64,000 nucleotides of DNA from Anaerolineae bacterium (GTDB lineage: Bacteria > Chloroflexota > Anaerolineae > Promineifilales > Promineifilaceae): the NCBI GenBank assembly GCA_020848035.1, contig JADLAX010000030.1, positions 1-64,000 of the forward strand, read 5' to 3'. Below are positions 31,622 through 41,381 of the stretch, one piece after another. The position numbers were made by a program, and so were the translations under genes. The notes beneath the pieces are model-generated. The model did not search any database. It saw only the letters and a program-made list of their open reading frames with translations, and had not been told where the DNA came from. Numbering within the stretch: position 1 is the stretch's first letter; each line of letters begins with the position of its first letter.

Positions 31622-32536
31622 ATGAAAAGCAATTGGATACCAACGAATGAGTATTACGGCCGTCTCCTCACCGAACCCGACGCCGCTAAACGAGAACAAC
31701 TGTACCTCGACCTGCTTGTCAAACCCTGGCAGCAAATGATGAGCATGATGCAGCGCCCCGGCATGGATCCCAATGACCCGTTCGCTGGCGCCAAAGTCTG
31801 GGGCTGGTTGCTGCCCCATCAAACCGCCGAAATCGCCAGCCTGCTGCAAAAAATGGAAGCTGCCAACGCCTGGGAAATTGGTCGGCAGGCCGCTGCCCAA
31901 GCGGCTGCGCAGTTCACGCCCTACGCGCAACGACTCCCTTTTGACACTTTCGAGGGTTGGCTGGTTTTGGCCGATCCCGCCTTTTTTGCCAACGATTCGC
32001 AGCCGGGCTACACGGGCGCCACCGACTGGTTTGCCCCGCGCTACATCGGCCAGTTTTGGCAGCCGGATGCGCGCAACTTGCCCCATCTGGCCGGGCTGGT
32101 GGCCCACGAGATGCACCACCTGGTGCGCTTCCGCGTCTTTCCGTTTACCCCGCAAACCAGCGTGGCCGAGTACATCGTGCTGGAGGGCATGGCCGAATCG
32201 TTTGCCGCCGCGCTGTTTGGTGATGCGGTGGTGGGCTATTACGTCACCCAGTTCGACGCGGCTAAACTGGAGGCCGCCAAAATGCTCATCGCCGCCGGAC
32301 TGCAAAAAACCGGCTTCAACGTCATTCGCAGCTACATCTTTGGCGATGCGCTGGCGGAGAAAAATGGCTACCAGCCATTGGGCGGTATGCCGACGTTTGG
32401 CGGTTATGCCGTTGGCTACCACGTGGTGCAGGCCTTTTTGCAGCGCACCGGCATGACGGTTGAAGAAGCCACTTTCGTTCCGGCGGATGAAATTGTGGCC
32501 AAATCGGCGTTCTTTGCCGAGTTGAATCCGGCTTAG
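31622..32536 (+). CDS. DUF2268 putative zinc metalloprotease
   Basis: 304 residues. The motif LVAHEMHHLVRF contains HExxH and lies in the context typical of DUF2268 (predicted Zn-dependent proteases). It is followed by a downstream Glu in YIVLEGMAESFAAALFG that may be the third ligand. No signal peptide, so a cytoplasmic enzyme. GAGG lies upstream of the ATG at 31622. The gene follows the MerR-TipAS regulator and the repeat cluster; joint control is possible but not shown. Substrate unknown. Confidence 0.87.
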   Translation: MKSNWIPTNEYYGRLLTEPDAAKREQLYLDLLVKPWQQMMSMMQRPGMDPNDPFAGAKVWGWLLPHQTAEIASLLQKMEAANAWEIGRQAAAQAAAQFTPYAQRLPFDTFEGWLVLADPAFFANDSQPGYTGATDWFAPRYIGQFWQPDARNLPHLAGLVAHEMHHLVRFRVFPFTPQTSVAEYIVLEGMAESFAAALFGDAVVGYYVTQFDAAKLEAAKMLIAAGLQKTGFNVIRSYIFGDALAEKNGYQPLGGMPTFGGYAVGYHVVQAFLQRTGMTVEEATFVPADEIVAKSAFFAELNPA

Positions 32537-32616
32537 CTTAAACAAACCTATCTTCAATTTTGAGGAGGAAGCATCCTCAGATGCGTTTCTTGCCAACCGT
32601 TCGCATCTGAGGATGC

Positions 32617-33624
32617 TCACTCCTCGATTTTGATGGCAACGGCCGTTTCCAACAACCGCTCCTCGTAAATCCGGCGAATCGTGGCTTCGATGTCTGGTTC
32701 GCGCACGGCCAAATCCTGCACCTGGTACTGCGCCGACAAACGGCCGATCAGCGCCGACGCCGAAATTTTGCCTCGCTCAAACTGGTACGTGGCCCGGGAA
32801 TCGCGGTACGCCACAACCACAGCCCCTTCGACGTCCACCGCTGCATAATCCTGGGCAAAATCCACCACCAGCTCTCGCTTGCCGCCAAACTGGTCTTGCA
32901 GCGATTGCAGACGGCCGTCGAACAGCAACTTCCCCCGATCAATGATCATCACCCGCTGGCACAGCCGCTGCACGTCGGCCAGGTCGTGGGTGGTGAGCAG
33001 GACGGTGGTGCCGCGCTCGGCGTTGATGTGCTGGATAAACTGGCGAATGCGCTCCTTGGCCACCACGTCCAGCCCAATCGTCGGCTCGTCCAGGAAGAGC
33101 AGGTCCGGGTTGTGCAGCAGGGCAGCGGCGATGTCCGCCCGCATGCGCTGGCCCAGCGAGAGGGAGCGCACCGGCGTGTGCAAAAACGGGGCCATCTCCA
33201 GCATCTCGGTGAATTCGGCCAGGTTTTGCTGGAACCGGGCGGCTGGAACTTTGTAGATGTGGCGCAGCAGCTCCAACGACTCGATGACGGGCAAATCCCA
33301 CCACAGCGTGGTGCGCTGGCCAAACACCGCCCCGATGCGAGCGACGTACTGCTGGCGTTCCTGGTGGGGGATACGGCCGTTCACCACCAACTCACCCCCC
33401 GACGGCACCAGCAAGCCCGTCAGCATCTTAATCGTGGTTGATTTGCCCGCGCCGTTTGGCCCCAGATAGCCCACCAGTTCACCTTTGCCCACGCTGAAGC
33501 TAATGCCATCCACCGCCCGCACCCGCGTACTTTCACGTGAAAAAAAGCCGCGCACCGCGCCAAACCGCCCAGAAAAATGCTTCCGCACCGAAAAATGTTT
33601 CTCTAACTCCTTCACTTCTATCAT
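32617..33624 (-). CDS. ABC transporter ATPase (ABC-2 exporter type)
   Basis: 335 residues. Walker A GPNGAGKST, Q-loop region VFGQRTTLWWDLP, signature LSLGQRMRADIAAALLHNP, Walker B LLFLDEPTIGLD and the His switch TTHDL are all present. The form with VFGQRTTLWWDLPV near the Q-loop belongs to exporters paired with ABC2_membrane_6 permeases (viologen-exporter-like). The two permease genes lie upstream on the same strand. The C-terminal domain (about 235-320) is the usual extension of this group. Transported compound unknown. Confidence 0.95.
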   Translation of the reverse strand: MIEVKELEKHFSVRKHFSGRFGAVRGFFSRESTRVRAVDGISFSVGKGELVGYLGPNGAGKSTTIKMLTGLLVPSGGELVVNGRIPHQERQQYVARIGAVFGQRTTLWWDLPVIESLELLRHIYKVPAARFQQNLAEFTEMLEMAPFLHTPVRSLSLGQRMRADIAAALLHNPDLLFLDEPTIGLDVVAKERIRQFIQHINAERGTTVLLTTHDLADVQRLCQRVMIIDRGKLLFDGRLQSLQDQFGGKRELVVDFAQDYAAVDVEGAVVVAYRDSRATYQFERGKISASALIGRLSAQYQVQDLAVREPDIEATIRRIYEERLLETAVAIKIEE

Positions 33625-33782
33625 GGTTATTTCCTATCCACAGATTGGTGCAGATTATCTCGTTGTAAGCGCGCAGTCCAACCTGGCCAGGGGCAGCGCC
33701 CTCGTGCGGGATACCAACTGAACGCTTACCTATCGTTGAAAGAAAAAATCTGGCGCTATCTCACTGACTCTAGAAAGTTGGA

Positions 33783-33812
33783 AATCCGCGTAAATCCGCG
33801 CAATCCGCGGCC
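33783..33812. repeat. Short repeat of D type (AATCCGCG units)
   Basis: AATCCGCGTAAATCCGCGCA is followed by ATCCGCGGCC. It separates the permease stop from the ATPase start (gap 33625-33811). Confidence 0.6.
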
Positions 33813-34621
33813 TAACTCCCCGTGCTTTGGTAATGCCGAATGCCAAAGCGCCAAAAGCGCAGCGCCAGCCAGAGCGTGCCAAAGCCCACCAGCGGTGCCA
33901 GGAAGGGAGCAAAGGCGGGAAAGTTGAACGGGTCTGGCTTGCCCAGAATGTACAGCGCCGGGTAAAAGTTCAGAAAAATGGCGGGCACCACAAAGGTGAA
34001 AAAGCGGCGCAGCCAGGCCGGATAAATGGTCATTGGGTAAGACATGGTGAAGCCACCGCCGTAGGTCAGCATGTTCAACACCTCAATCGATTCCACCGTC
34101 CAGAAGGTAATGACGCTGCCGATGATGAACAGGCCGCCAAAAAAGGCCACCAGGCTGGCAATGACAACGGGCACGTAAATCAACTTGGGCAAGGTCCAGG
34201 CGATGTTGTTAAGCGCCAGGGCGTAGGCAAAGATGCCCACGCCAAAGGCAATCTTGCCCACGCGGCGCAGCGCCAGATCGGAACCCATCACCTGGGCGGT
34301 GATGTTGATGGGGCGCAACAGCATCTGGTCGAAAGTGCCCTGGCGCACGCGCAGGCCAAACACTGGCGGGTCGAAGCCGGTGAAAAGCATGTCCATCAGC
34401 CCAAAAGAAATTTCGACCAGGCCGTACAGAAAGGCGATCTCTGGCAGCTGCCAGCCGCGTAAATCCTCAAACCGTTGCAACACCAGGGCTACCGAGCCAA
34501 ACTCAAACAGCACAATCAGTCCGGTGGAGAATAGATCGAGCACGAAGGAGGCGCGGTATTGCAGCTGCGAGCGCAGCTGGACGCCCAGCAAACGGCCGTA
34601 AATCTCCAAAGCATGCCGCAT
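33812..34621 (-). CDS. ABC-2 family transporter permease (second subunit)
   Basis: 269 residues, six predicted membrane helices. Typical ABC2_membrane_6 features: the N-terminal GRLLGVQLRSQLQYRASFVLD and the central GSDLALRRVGKIAFG. It probably forms a heterodimer with the permease upstream and is powered by the ATPase downstream. GGAGGG overlaps the stop of the upstream permease and lies 7 bases from this ATG, so translation is coupled. Confidence 0.9.
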   Translation of the reverse strand: MRHALEIYGRLLGVQLRSQLQYRASFVLDLFSTGLIVLFEFGSVALVLQRFEDLRGWQLPEIAFLYGLVEISFGLMDMLFTGFDPPVFGLRVRQGTFDQMLLRPINITAQVMGSDLALRRVGKIAFGVGIFAYALALNNIAWTLPKLIYVPVVIASLVAFFGGLFIIGSVITFWTVESIEVLNMLTYGGGFTMSYPMTIYPAWLRRFFTFVVPAIFLNFYPALYILGKPDPFNFPAFAPFLAPLVGFGTLWLALRFWRFGIRHYQSTGS

Positions 34622-34624
34622 CTT

Positions 34625-35416
34625 TTACCCTCCTAAAATGACCAGGCGGCGTACGGCCGTGCGCAGCACCAGCTGCCCCAAAACTGCCATGCCCACCGCC
34701 CACACGGCCTGCACCAGCAGCGCCTGCCACAGCGCTGGTCCTGGCAATACGCCCAGGTAAACCTCTACCACGGTGTTGAGCATGTGTGGGAAGGGCGTCA
34801 GGTTGGCCACCGTCTGCACCCAGTCGGGAAAGAGGCGCAAGGGCATCAAAAAGCCAGAGAAGAACCAGGAGATGACAAAAGCAAAGCGGCTGATGCCACG
34901 CGCGTTGGGTGTCCAAAAAGCGGCCAGGTTCACCAGGAAGCGATAGCTAAAGCTTACCAGCCAGCTGAGGACAACGGCCGTTCCCACCCACAGCCAACGG
35001 TCGGCCGTGACCGGTACCGTGATGGGAAACACCAGGGCAAACAGCAGCATGATGACGACTCCCCGCAGCAGCAGGGCGGCAAAAGCACGGCCGCCATCAC
35101 GGGCCAGCCAGTACAGGTAAAAGTTCATTGGCTTGAGCAAATCGCTGCTCACTTCCCCGGTGTAGACGGAGTTCATTAGCTCGATCCAGTTGAAGATGGC
35201 CAGGTAACCAATGACAGCCTGGGTCAGGGCCACGTAAGCGTACAGACCGTTTACCGTGATGCCTTCGACGGCGGAACGGCCGTCGTACAGCGCCAGCAGC
35301 ACCGACACCCGCAGCCAGCCAAAGCCAAAGTTGGTTACCAACCCGGCAATGGTCGCGGCTCGATATGTCAAATTGCGGTGGAAGGCACGCCGGGCAATTT
35401 CCCAAAACAGTCTCAT
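34625..35416 (-). CDS. ABC-2 family transporter permease (first subunit)
   Basis: 263 residues, six predicted membrane helices. MRLFWEIARRAFHRNLTYRAATIAGLVTNFGFG is the usual N-terminal pattern of this permease group (amphipathic helix then TM1). YTGEVSSDLLKPMNFYLYWLARDGGRAF matches the conserved cytoplasmic coupling loop. It is first of three genes in an exporter operon (two permeases then ATPase). AGGGA lies upstream of the ATG. Confidence 0.9.
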   Translation of the reverse strand: MRLFWEIARRAFHRNLTYRAATIAGLVTNFGFGWLRVSVLLALYDGRSAVEGITVNGLYAYVALTQAVIGYLAIFNWIELMNSVYTGEVSSDLLKPMNFYLYWLARDGGRAFAALLLRGVVIMLLFALVFPITVPVTADRWLWVGTAVVLSWLVSFSYRFLVNLAAFWTPNARGISRFAFVISWFFSGFLMPLRLFPDWVQTVANLTPFPHMLNTVVEVYLGVLPGPALWQALLVQAVWAVGMAVLGQLVLRTAVRRLVILGG

Positions 35417-35853
35417 CAGAGAATCCCTGTCTTTTGTTCCAGTTGGTGTTGAAAAAGCGAATCCGCAATTCTCTGTAGGGAGGGCTTGTTTGTCAAATTT
35501 CAGCGCTAAGCACGGAGGTGAATGGAGGGTGAAAAGACCCTGTTTGAAGTGGCTTATATGCCAATCTTTGCTATTCTTGGTCCACTGGAAGTATGTCCTC
35601 AGGCTAGGGAGCCTTCCGTATGTGAAGCTTTCAATAAAATAATCGTTTTCTTAACGGCCGTCTTAGGCACAATTCGCTATTTCAGAATGATCCCAGTGTA
35701 GTTATCGTTAAGAGTGGGTGAAATCGCAACCATTTTCATGGGTCTTGCATGGCGATTTTTCTGGGAGCCCAGCACCATAAGACAGTTGTTAAGAAAAGAA
35801 ATATGTAATGGGGTCGGTTAACTATGCCGCCCACATTATTTTGGAGTGAATGA
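35417..35853. other. Divergent intergenic region
   Basis: 437 bases between the exporter operon and an orphan gene. One ACGGCCGT (about 35651). No convincing ORF, RNA gene or promoter pair is recognisable. Confidence 0.5.
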
Positions 35854-36411
35854 ATGACAATCCTCGCAAACCTGCCCCGTTTTTTGGGTCGCCGTACCAA
35901 CCCCACCACGGCTGCTGCGCTTACCGTTCAGCCCTATCATTCGAGCGGATTGAGCCTAGTGGAACATCGGGAACGGCCGTTGCCCGTCCCGCAAAAATCC
36001 ACACCCATCATCATCAACATCCCCCAGGCTCAGCCGTACGTCCAGGTCAACACGCTCTCAAACTTTTTGCGAATCGGCCGTATGTACCACCCGCTGTGCC
36101 GCAACACTTTTGTCGAGCGGGTGCAGATTGGCTACTATGCCTATGAACGCCGTGAAGAGTGGCGCACCTGTGCCCTGGCCGCCGCTTACGCCGGAGCCTT
36201 TGGCCCCCAATCTATCGAAAAGCCAGAATTTTCCTACAGCATGGCTGTCTGGCGTCTGAGCCAGTTGGTCGGCTTCGACATGGGTCAGCGCCAGGTTGTG
36301 GGTCCCACGGGACGTCAAAATAATCTGGCCGATGAAATAATCAGACTGGTTGATGAAAATTTATGGACGCGGGCAGGCGTGGCCGACTGGCTGGCCAGTT
36401 TAGGCTTTTAG
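35854..36411 (+). CDS. Hypothetical protein, no family recognised
   Basis: 185 residues. The first 60 are Pro/Thr-rich and probably disordered. The rest is a compact, helical domain with NFLRIGRMYHPLCRNTFVERVQIGYYAYERREEWRT spacing, then AAYAGAFGP and MAVWRLSQLVGFDM. No membrane segments or catalytic motif are visible. GGAG lies 8 bases upstream of the ATG, and an excellent terminator follows the stop, so it is a real single-gene unit. Function unknown. Confidence 0.7.
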   Translation: MTILANLPRFLGRRTNPTTAAALTVQPYHSSGLSLVEHRERPLPVPQKSTPIIINIPQAQPYVQVNTLSNFLRIGRMYHPLCRNTFVERVQIGYYAYERREEWRTCALAAAYAGAFGPQSIEKPEFSYSMAVWRLSQLVGFDMGQRQVVGPTGRQNNLADEIIRLVDENLWTRAGVADWLASLGF

Positions 36412-36433
36412 ACCTTAAATGTTTGCTGCTTTT

Positions 36434-36472
36434 GAGGGGATTGGTCTTCGGGCCAATCCTCTTTTTGTTTTT
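36434..36472 (+). terminator. Rho-independent terminator
   Basis: GAGGGGATTGGTC and GGCCAATCCTC flank a TTCG tetraloop, followed by TTTTTGTTTTT. It ends the orphan gene transcript. Confidence 0.9.
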
Positions 36473-36483
36473 ATGAATGGAGG

Positions 36484-37563
36484 TTATCGAACAATGGAAA
36501 CCAGCTTGCGAATGCCTTGCTCTTGCAGCCAGAGGCGGGTGCGCGAGCGTTCGCTGGTGTGGGGGATGCGGGCAACGGGCAGTTTGTTCAGGTCGATATT
36601 TTGAATACGGCCGTGTGTCTCATTAACGACCGGCATCAACCGGCGCGACTCAAGCCCCAGCTGCGTGGCATCACGCATAAACGCCTCGCACAGTTTGTTG
36701 GCAATGGGCTGCCCGGACGTGACGACAAACACAATGTCCGATTGGCGCATGGCGGTGCGGGTCAATTCGTTTAGCGTGGATCCCAAATCGAGCAGCACCT
36801 GGTAGCCGCCCTCAACCAGCTGTTTTAGCATTAATTCCAGCTTCAGCGGGATGTCTTTACTGCCCGTACCAATGAACGAGCCAGGGGCTGGGAGAACCAA
36901 CAAATCGGCCCGGTGGCGCTGCGTGTATTGGCGGATTAGCGGTACCGACAGCTGTTCGCTGGGCGCTTTGAGCAGCTCCAAAATGTTGCGCTGCGTGTGC
37001 AAATTCAGCATGGGGGCAATGCCGCCCAAGGGCAAATCCAGGTCGATCAGCACAACCGGTTTGTTTTCGTGCATGATGATGGCTTCAGCCAGCTGGATGG
37101 ACAGCGTGGTGGTGCCCACACCGCCCTTGGGACTAAACAGGGAAACGATGCGGCCCGAACTGGATGTTAGCAGGCCGGTTTTAATGCGTTCCGAGCGTTT
37201 TAAGACGGCCGAAATGTGGGCCAGCAGCTCCTCCGCCATAAATGGTTTGGTCAGGTAATCATCCGCACCCACGGCAAAGGCGCGGGTTTTGTACTCTTTG
37301 GCTTCGCTGGCCGTCAGGAAAATGACGGGAATTTGCGCGGTTTCTGGGGTGGTTTTGATTTGCTGGCACACTTCAAAGCCGTCCATGCCGGGCATCATGA
37401 CATCCAAAACGACGAGATCGGGACGGTGTTGGGAAACGGCCGTTAACCCATCTGGCCCATCTTTTGCCAGCGTCACCGTAAAACCCTCACGCTTGAGCTG
37501 GTGCTCAATCAGATAGCGCATGGGAAATTCGTCGTCGATGATGAGTATTTTCTTCTGTGTCAT
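36484..37563 (-). CDS. Response regulator receiver fused to a CpaE/ParA-like ATPase
   Basis: 359 residues. A CheY-like receiver (about 1-125) has IIDDE, acceptor Asp in VVLDVMMPGMDG, Thr in FLTA and Lys in YLTKP. A MinD/ParA-type domain follows (about 145-350): VSLFSPKGGVGTTTLSIQLA (deviant Walker A) and VVLIDLDLPLGG. This layout is that of CpaE/TadZ, which positions pilus or Flp secretion machinery at the pole. No pilus genes are visible nearby. The start MTQKKILII is supported by AGGGGACA upstream. A single-domain receiver gene is divergent at 37864. Confidence 0.9.
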   Translation of the reverse strand: MTQKKILIIDDEFPMRYLIEHQLKREGFTVTLAKDGPDGLTAVSQHRPDLVVLDVMMPGMDGFEVCQQIKTTPETAQIPVIFLTASEAKEYKTRAFAVGADDYLTKPFMAEELLAHISAVLKRSERIKTGLLTSSSGRIVSLFSPKGGVGTTTLSIQLAEAIIMHENKPVVLIDLDLPLGGIAPMLNLHTQRNILELLKAPSEQLSVPLIRQYTQRHRADLLVLPAPGSFIGTGSKDIPLKLELMLKQLVEGGYQVLLDLGSTLNELTRTAMRQSDIVFVVTSGQPIANKLCEAFMRDATQLGLESRRLMPVVNETHGRIQNIDLNKLPVARIPHTSERSRTRLWLQEQGIRKLVSIVR

Positions 37564-37863
37564 GATGTCCCCTGCAATGTCTAGCTGCCTACAATTTTGT
37601 ACCCGCGCCATGCACCAACCACAGCAAACTGCTGAGGCAAGTGCAGAAAATTCCTGATGAAACAACCCTGTTTGTTTTGGGAAAGCGGCTCCTTGACTAA
37701 AAATTTAGCCGTAAATTGTTACAAAAAAGATTACATTTGTCCTAGTACTCTGTAAGAATGGCTGTAACTGGAAGCCGGTAAACTGGCACCATTAAAAATG
37801 CTGTTGAGTGGTCACAACGCGGAATTGAGACGGCCAAACTACCTTGGCAGCAGGAGAATAATC

Positions 37864-38253
37864 TTGAGTCCCTCCATTTTAATTGTTGATGATGAACCGA
37901 TGACCCGTAACTTGCTCCGCCTGATGCTGGAGCGGGCTGGTTTTCGGATTCTAGAAGCTGGCGACGGCCTTCAGGCGCTGGAAGCAGTCGCCGACCAGGA
38001 TCCCGATCTGCTGATTTTGGATGTGATGATGCCGCATATGGATGGCATTACGGTGTGTGAAACCTTGCGGGCGGACGCAGAAACGGCCGATCTTCCCGTT
38101 ATTTTGCTCAGTGCCCGCAGCAATCCAGAAGCCGTTCGTCTGGGCATGCAGGCAGGCGCTAACCGCTACTTAAGTAAGCCCATCAGCCGCGAAGAGCTGG
38201 TTCGCCACATTCATGAAGTGCTGCAAGGTATTCCCTCCCAATTTGGTGACTAA
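37864..38253 (+). CDS. Single-domain response regulator (CheY-like receiver)
   Basis: 129 residues. ILIVDDEPMTRN supplies the acidic pocket. The acceptor Asp is in LLILDVMMPHMDG, the conserved Ser in VILLSARS, and Lys in YLSKPISREEL. No output domain. TTG at 37864 is the start: AGGAG lies 7 bases upstream and the protein then begins SPSILIVDDE. The longer upstream frame is not needed. It is divergent from the receiver-ParA gene, a likely functional partner. Confidence 0.92.
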   Translation: MSPSILIVDDEPMTRNLLRLMLERAGFRILEAGDGLQALEAVADQDPDLLILDVMMPHMDGITVCETLRADAETADLPVILLSARSNPEAVRLGMQAGANRYLSKPISREELVRHIHEVLQGIPSQFGD

Positions 38254-38315
38254 CCGTTTGCCGCCGCTCAGATTTTAGCACCTGAAAGCTGGGGAGCTTT
38301 CCCACTGTCTACAAT

Positions 38316-39698
<1,383 letters not shown>

Positions 39699-39730
39699 CG
39701 TCTCTTCCCCTTACCGGTAACATGGTTTTT

Positions 39731-39803
39731 TAGCCACGAATTTCACGAATTAGCGCGAAATTGGGCTTAAATTCGTGAAATTCGCGTCATTCGCGGCTAA
39801 TAA
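39731..39803. repeat. Hairpin repeat D
   Basis: AGCCACGAATTTCACGAATT is followed by AATTCGTGAAATTCGCG and ATTCGCGGCT. It lies just upstream of argH. A short CCATTAACCATTGACC stretch follows at 39833-39850. Confidence 0.75.
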
Positions 39804-39861
39804 ATTAGTCAGTGTGTAAGTCCTGATCATTAACCATTAACCATTGACCGTTAACAATTGG

Positions 39862-40065
39862 CTATTGAAAACTGCCCCAAATCCCCACGCCCAGCATCAA
39901 AACCGATAGACCGCCATACAGGAGCAGCGTTTTCTGATCGCCAATGATGTCTCGCGTGCGCAAAATACGGCCGCGTTCCCAAAACAGCGCTGGCTTAAAA
40001 ATAACCCCAAACAAGTAGTAACCACCAAACAACAACAGCAAAATGTCTAAAATATCGGGTGTCAT
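39862..40065 (-). CDS. Small membrane protein, unknown function
   Basis: 67 residues. Two predicted membrane segments (about 5-24 and 47-65) are joined by a basic loop (WERGRILRTRD). AAGGAG lies 7 bases upstream of the ATG. No family is recognised. It stands alone between argH and the sigma factor gene, divergent from the latter. Confidence 0.65.
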   Translation of the reverse strand: MTPDILDILLLLFGGYYLFGVIFKPALFWERGRILRTRDIIGDQKTLLLYGGLSVLMLGVGIWGSFQ

Positions 40066-40204
40066 CGGTTCACTCCTTCAATCTTGTCGCCGGTGGCTCA
40101 TTCCCAACCAGCCACCAGCCACTCGCCACGAACCACTTCCCGCCAATCTTACCTGTTTTGTAACTTTTTGCCTGTGACTGGCTATTATTTACAGAACAAC
40201 CACC

Positions 40205-40702
40205 ATGAACGAAGCAGCTTTTCACGACCTGTACGCGCGTTATGCGCCCGATGTGTACCGATTTGCCCTCTGGCTGTCGGGCAGCCCGGCTGAGGCAGAT
40301 GACATCACCTCAGAGACGTTTGTGCGCGCCTGGGCCGGACGCCGCAAAATCCGCACGGAGACGGTGAAGGCGTATCTGTTGGCCATTGCCCGCAACCTGT
40401 TTTTGCGGCAGCTGCGCCAGCAAAAGCGGCAGGTGGCCCTGACGCAGGCGGCCAATCACGCGGAAAGCGGGCCGCATGGCCTGGTGGAAGAGCGGCTGGC
40501 GCTGGCCGAGGTGCTGGCCCAGCTGCAAGATTTGCCGGAAAGTGAACGCGCGGCGCTGGTGCTGCGCGTGCAGCATGAGCTGCCGTATGAAGAAATTGCC
40601 CGCGTGTTAGAGATTTCTTTGTCGGCGGCGAAGGTGAAGGTGCACCGGGCCAGGTTGAAGCTGGCCAAAATTCGCACCGCCTGGGAGGTACCTGAAAGAT
40701 GA
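40205..40702 (+). CDS. ECF-type RNA polymerase sigma factor
   Basis: 165 residues. Region 2: FHDLYARYAPDVYRFALWLSGSPAEADDITSETFVRAW-type pattern with the DDITSETF motif. Region 4: LPESERAALVLRVQHELPYEEIARVLEISLSAAKVKVHRARLKL. There is no region 1 or 3, as expected of extracytoplasmic-function sigma factors. The next gene overlaps by four bases (ATG within the last codons) and is the probable anti-sigma factor, so activity is likely released by an envelope signal. Confidence 0.95.
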   Translation: MNEAAFHDLYARYAPDVYRFALWLSGSPAEADDITSETFVRAWAGRRKIRTETVKAYLLAIARNLFLRQLRQQKRQVALTQAANHAESGPHGLVEERLALAEVLAQLQDLPESERAALVLRVQHELPYEEIARVLEISLSAAKVKVHRARLKLAKIRTAWEVPER

Positions 40703-41112
40703 ATGTGAGTCGAGACGTTATTATCGATCTGCTGCCGCTGTACCTGGCTGGTGAGGCCAGTGAGGACACGCGGCAGCTGGTTGAGCAGTTTTTGGCGGAG
40801 GATCCCGCGCTGGCAAAGCTGGCGGAACGGGCCAAAATAGACAAATGGACCGGTGAGATTCCCGTGCCACTGAATAAGGAGGCTGAATTGAAATCATTTG
40901 AAAAAACGAAACAGCTGCTGCTCCAACAAAGAGTGTTCATGGGGCTTGCCATTTTTACAACCCTCCTGCTGATTGCCGTGCGGGGTGGCGAGGATGGCAT
41001 TCGCTGGCTTTGGGTGGATTCTCCCGCAATTGCCTGGATGATCATCTTTGTCTCTTTTATCTTCTGGACAGCTTTTCTCAATGTAAACTGGCAGCTGAGC
41101 CGTACGGAGTAG
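40699..41112 (+). CDS. Probable anti-sigma factor, membrane-bound
   Basis: 137 residues. The N-terminal part (ISRDVIIDLLPLYLAGEASEDTR-like) has the helical pattern of zinc-less anti-sigma domains; the usual HxxxCxxC motif is absent. Two membrane helices follow (about 78-94 and 107-127). The ATG overlaps the sigma factor stop, strong evidence of pairing. It should hold the sigma factor at the membrane until a signal arrives. Role inferred from context. Confidence 0.8.
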   Translation: MNVSRDVIIDLLPLYLAGEASEDTRQLVEQFLAEDPALAKLAERAKIDKWTGEIPVPLNKEAELKSFEKTKQLLLQQRVFMGLAIFTTLLLIAVRGGEDGIRWLWVDSPAIAWMIIFVSFIFWTAFLNVNWQLSRTE

Positions 41113-41381
41113 CCCCGTTGGGATGTACCTGGCTTTCTGCCGTGTACGCGGAGGCGTAAACGCCCCCGCTAGATGTGGAAGGCCCTGCGGGCCTGGGTTT
41201 CAAGCCCAATCGGGCTTTCACAACTAGCCGGACGGCTTCAGCCTCTGGCGATTAGGGAGCAGCGATCACCCTAAATCAGCGCTTTCTTGGTTTGCCCCAA
41301 TTGGTTATTCACTTTATGATTCAGTGAGCGAATGACGTAACTCGCCTGACTGAACCCGATGATCAACCTGGAGTAAGCCGA
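41113..41381. other. Intergenic region with small hairpins
   Basis: 269 bases after the anti-sigma gene. AGGCCCTGCGGGCCT and AAGCCCAATCGGGCTT form two small hairpins near 41188-41218. No T-run, no ORF. GGAG upstream of the next ATG at 41382 is about 10 bases away. Confidence 0.5.

Noticed and set aside
31370..32620. Open frame of about 416 codons antisense to the DUF2268 gene
   Set aside because: It crosses the repeat cluster and shows repeat-coded peptides; no start signal and no domain.
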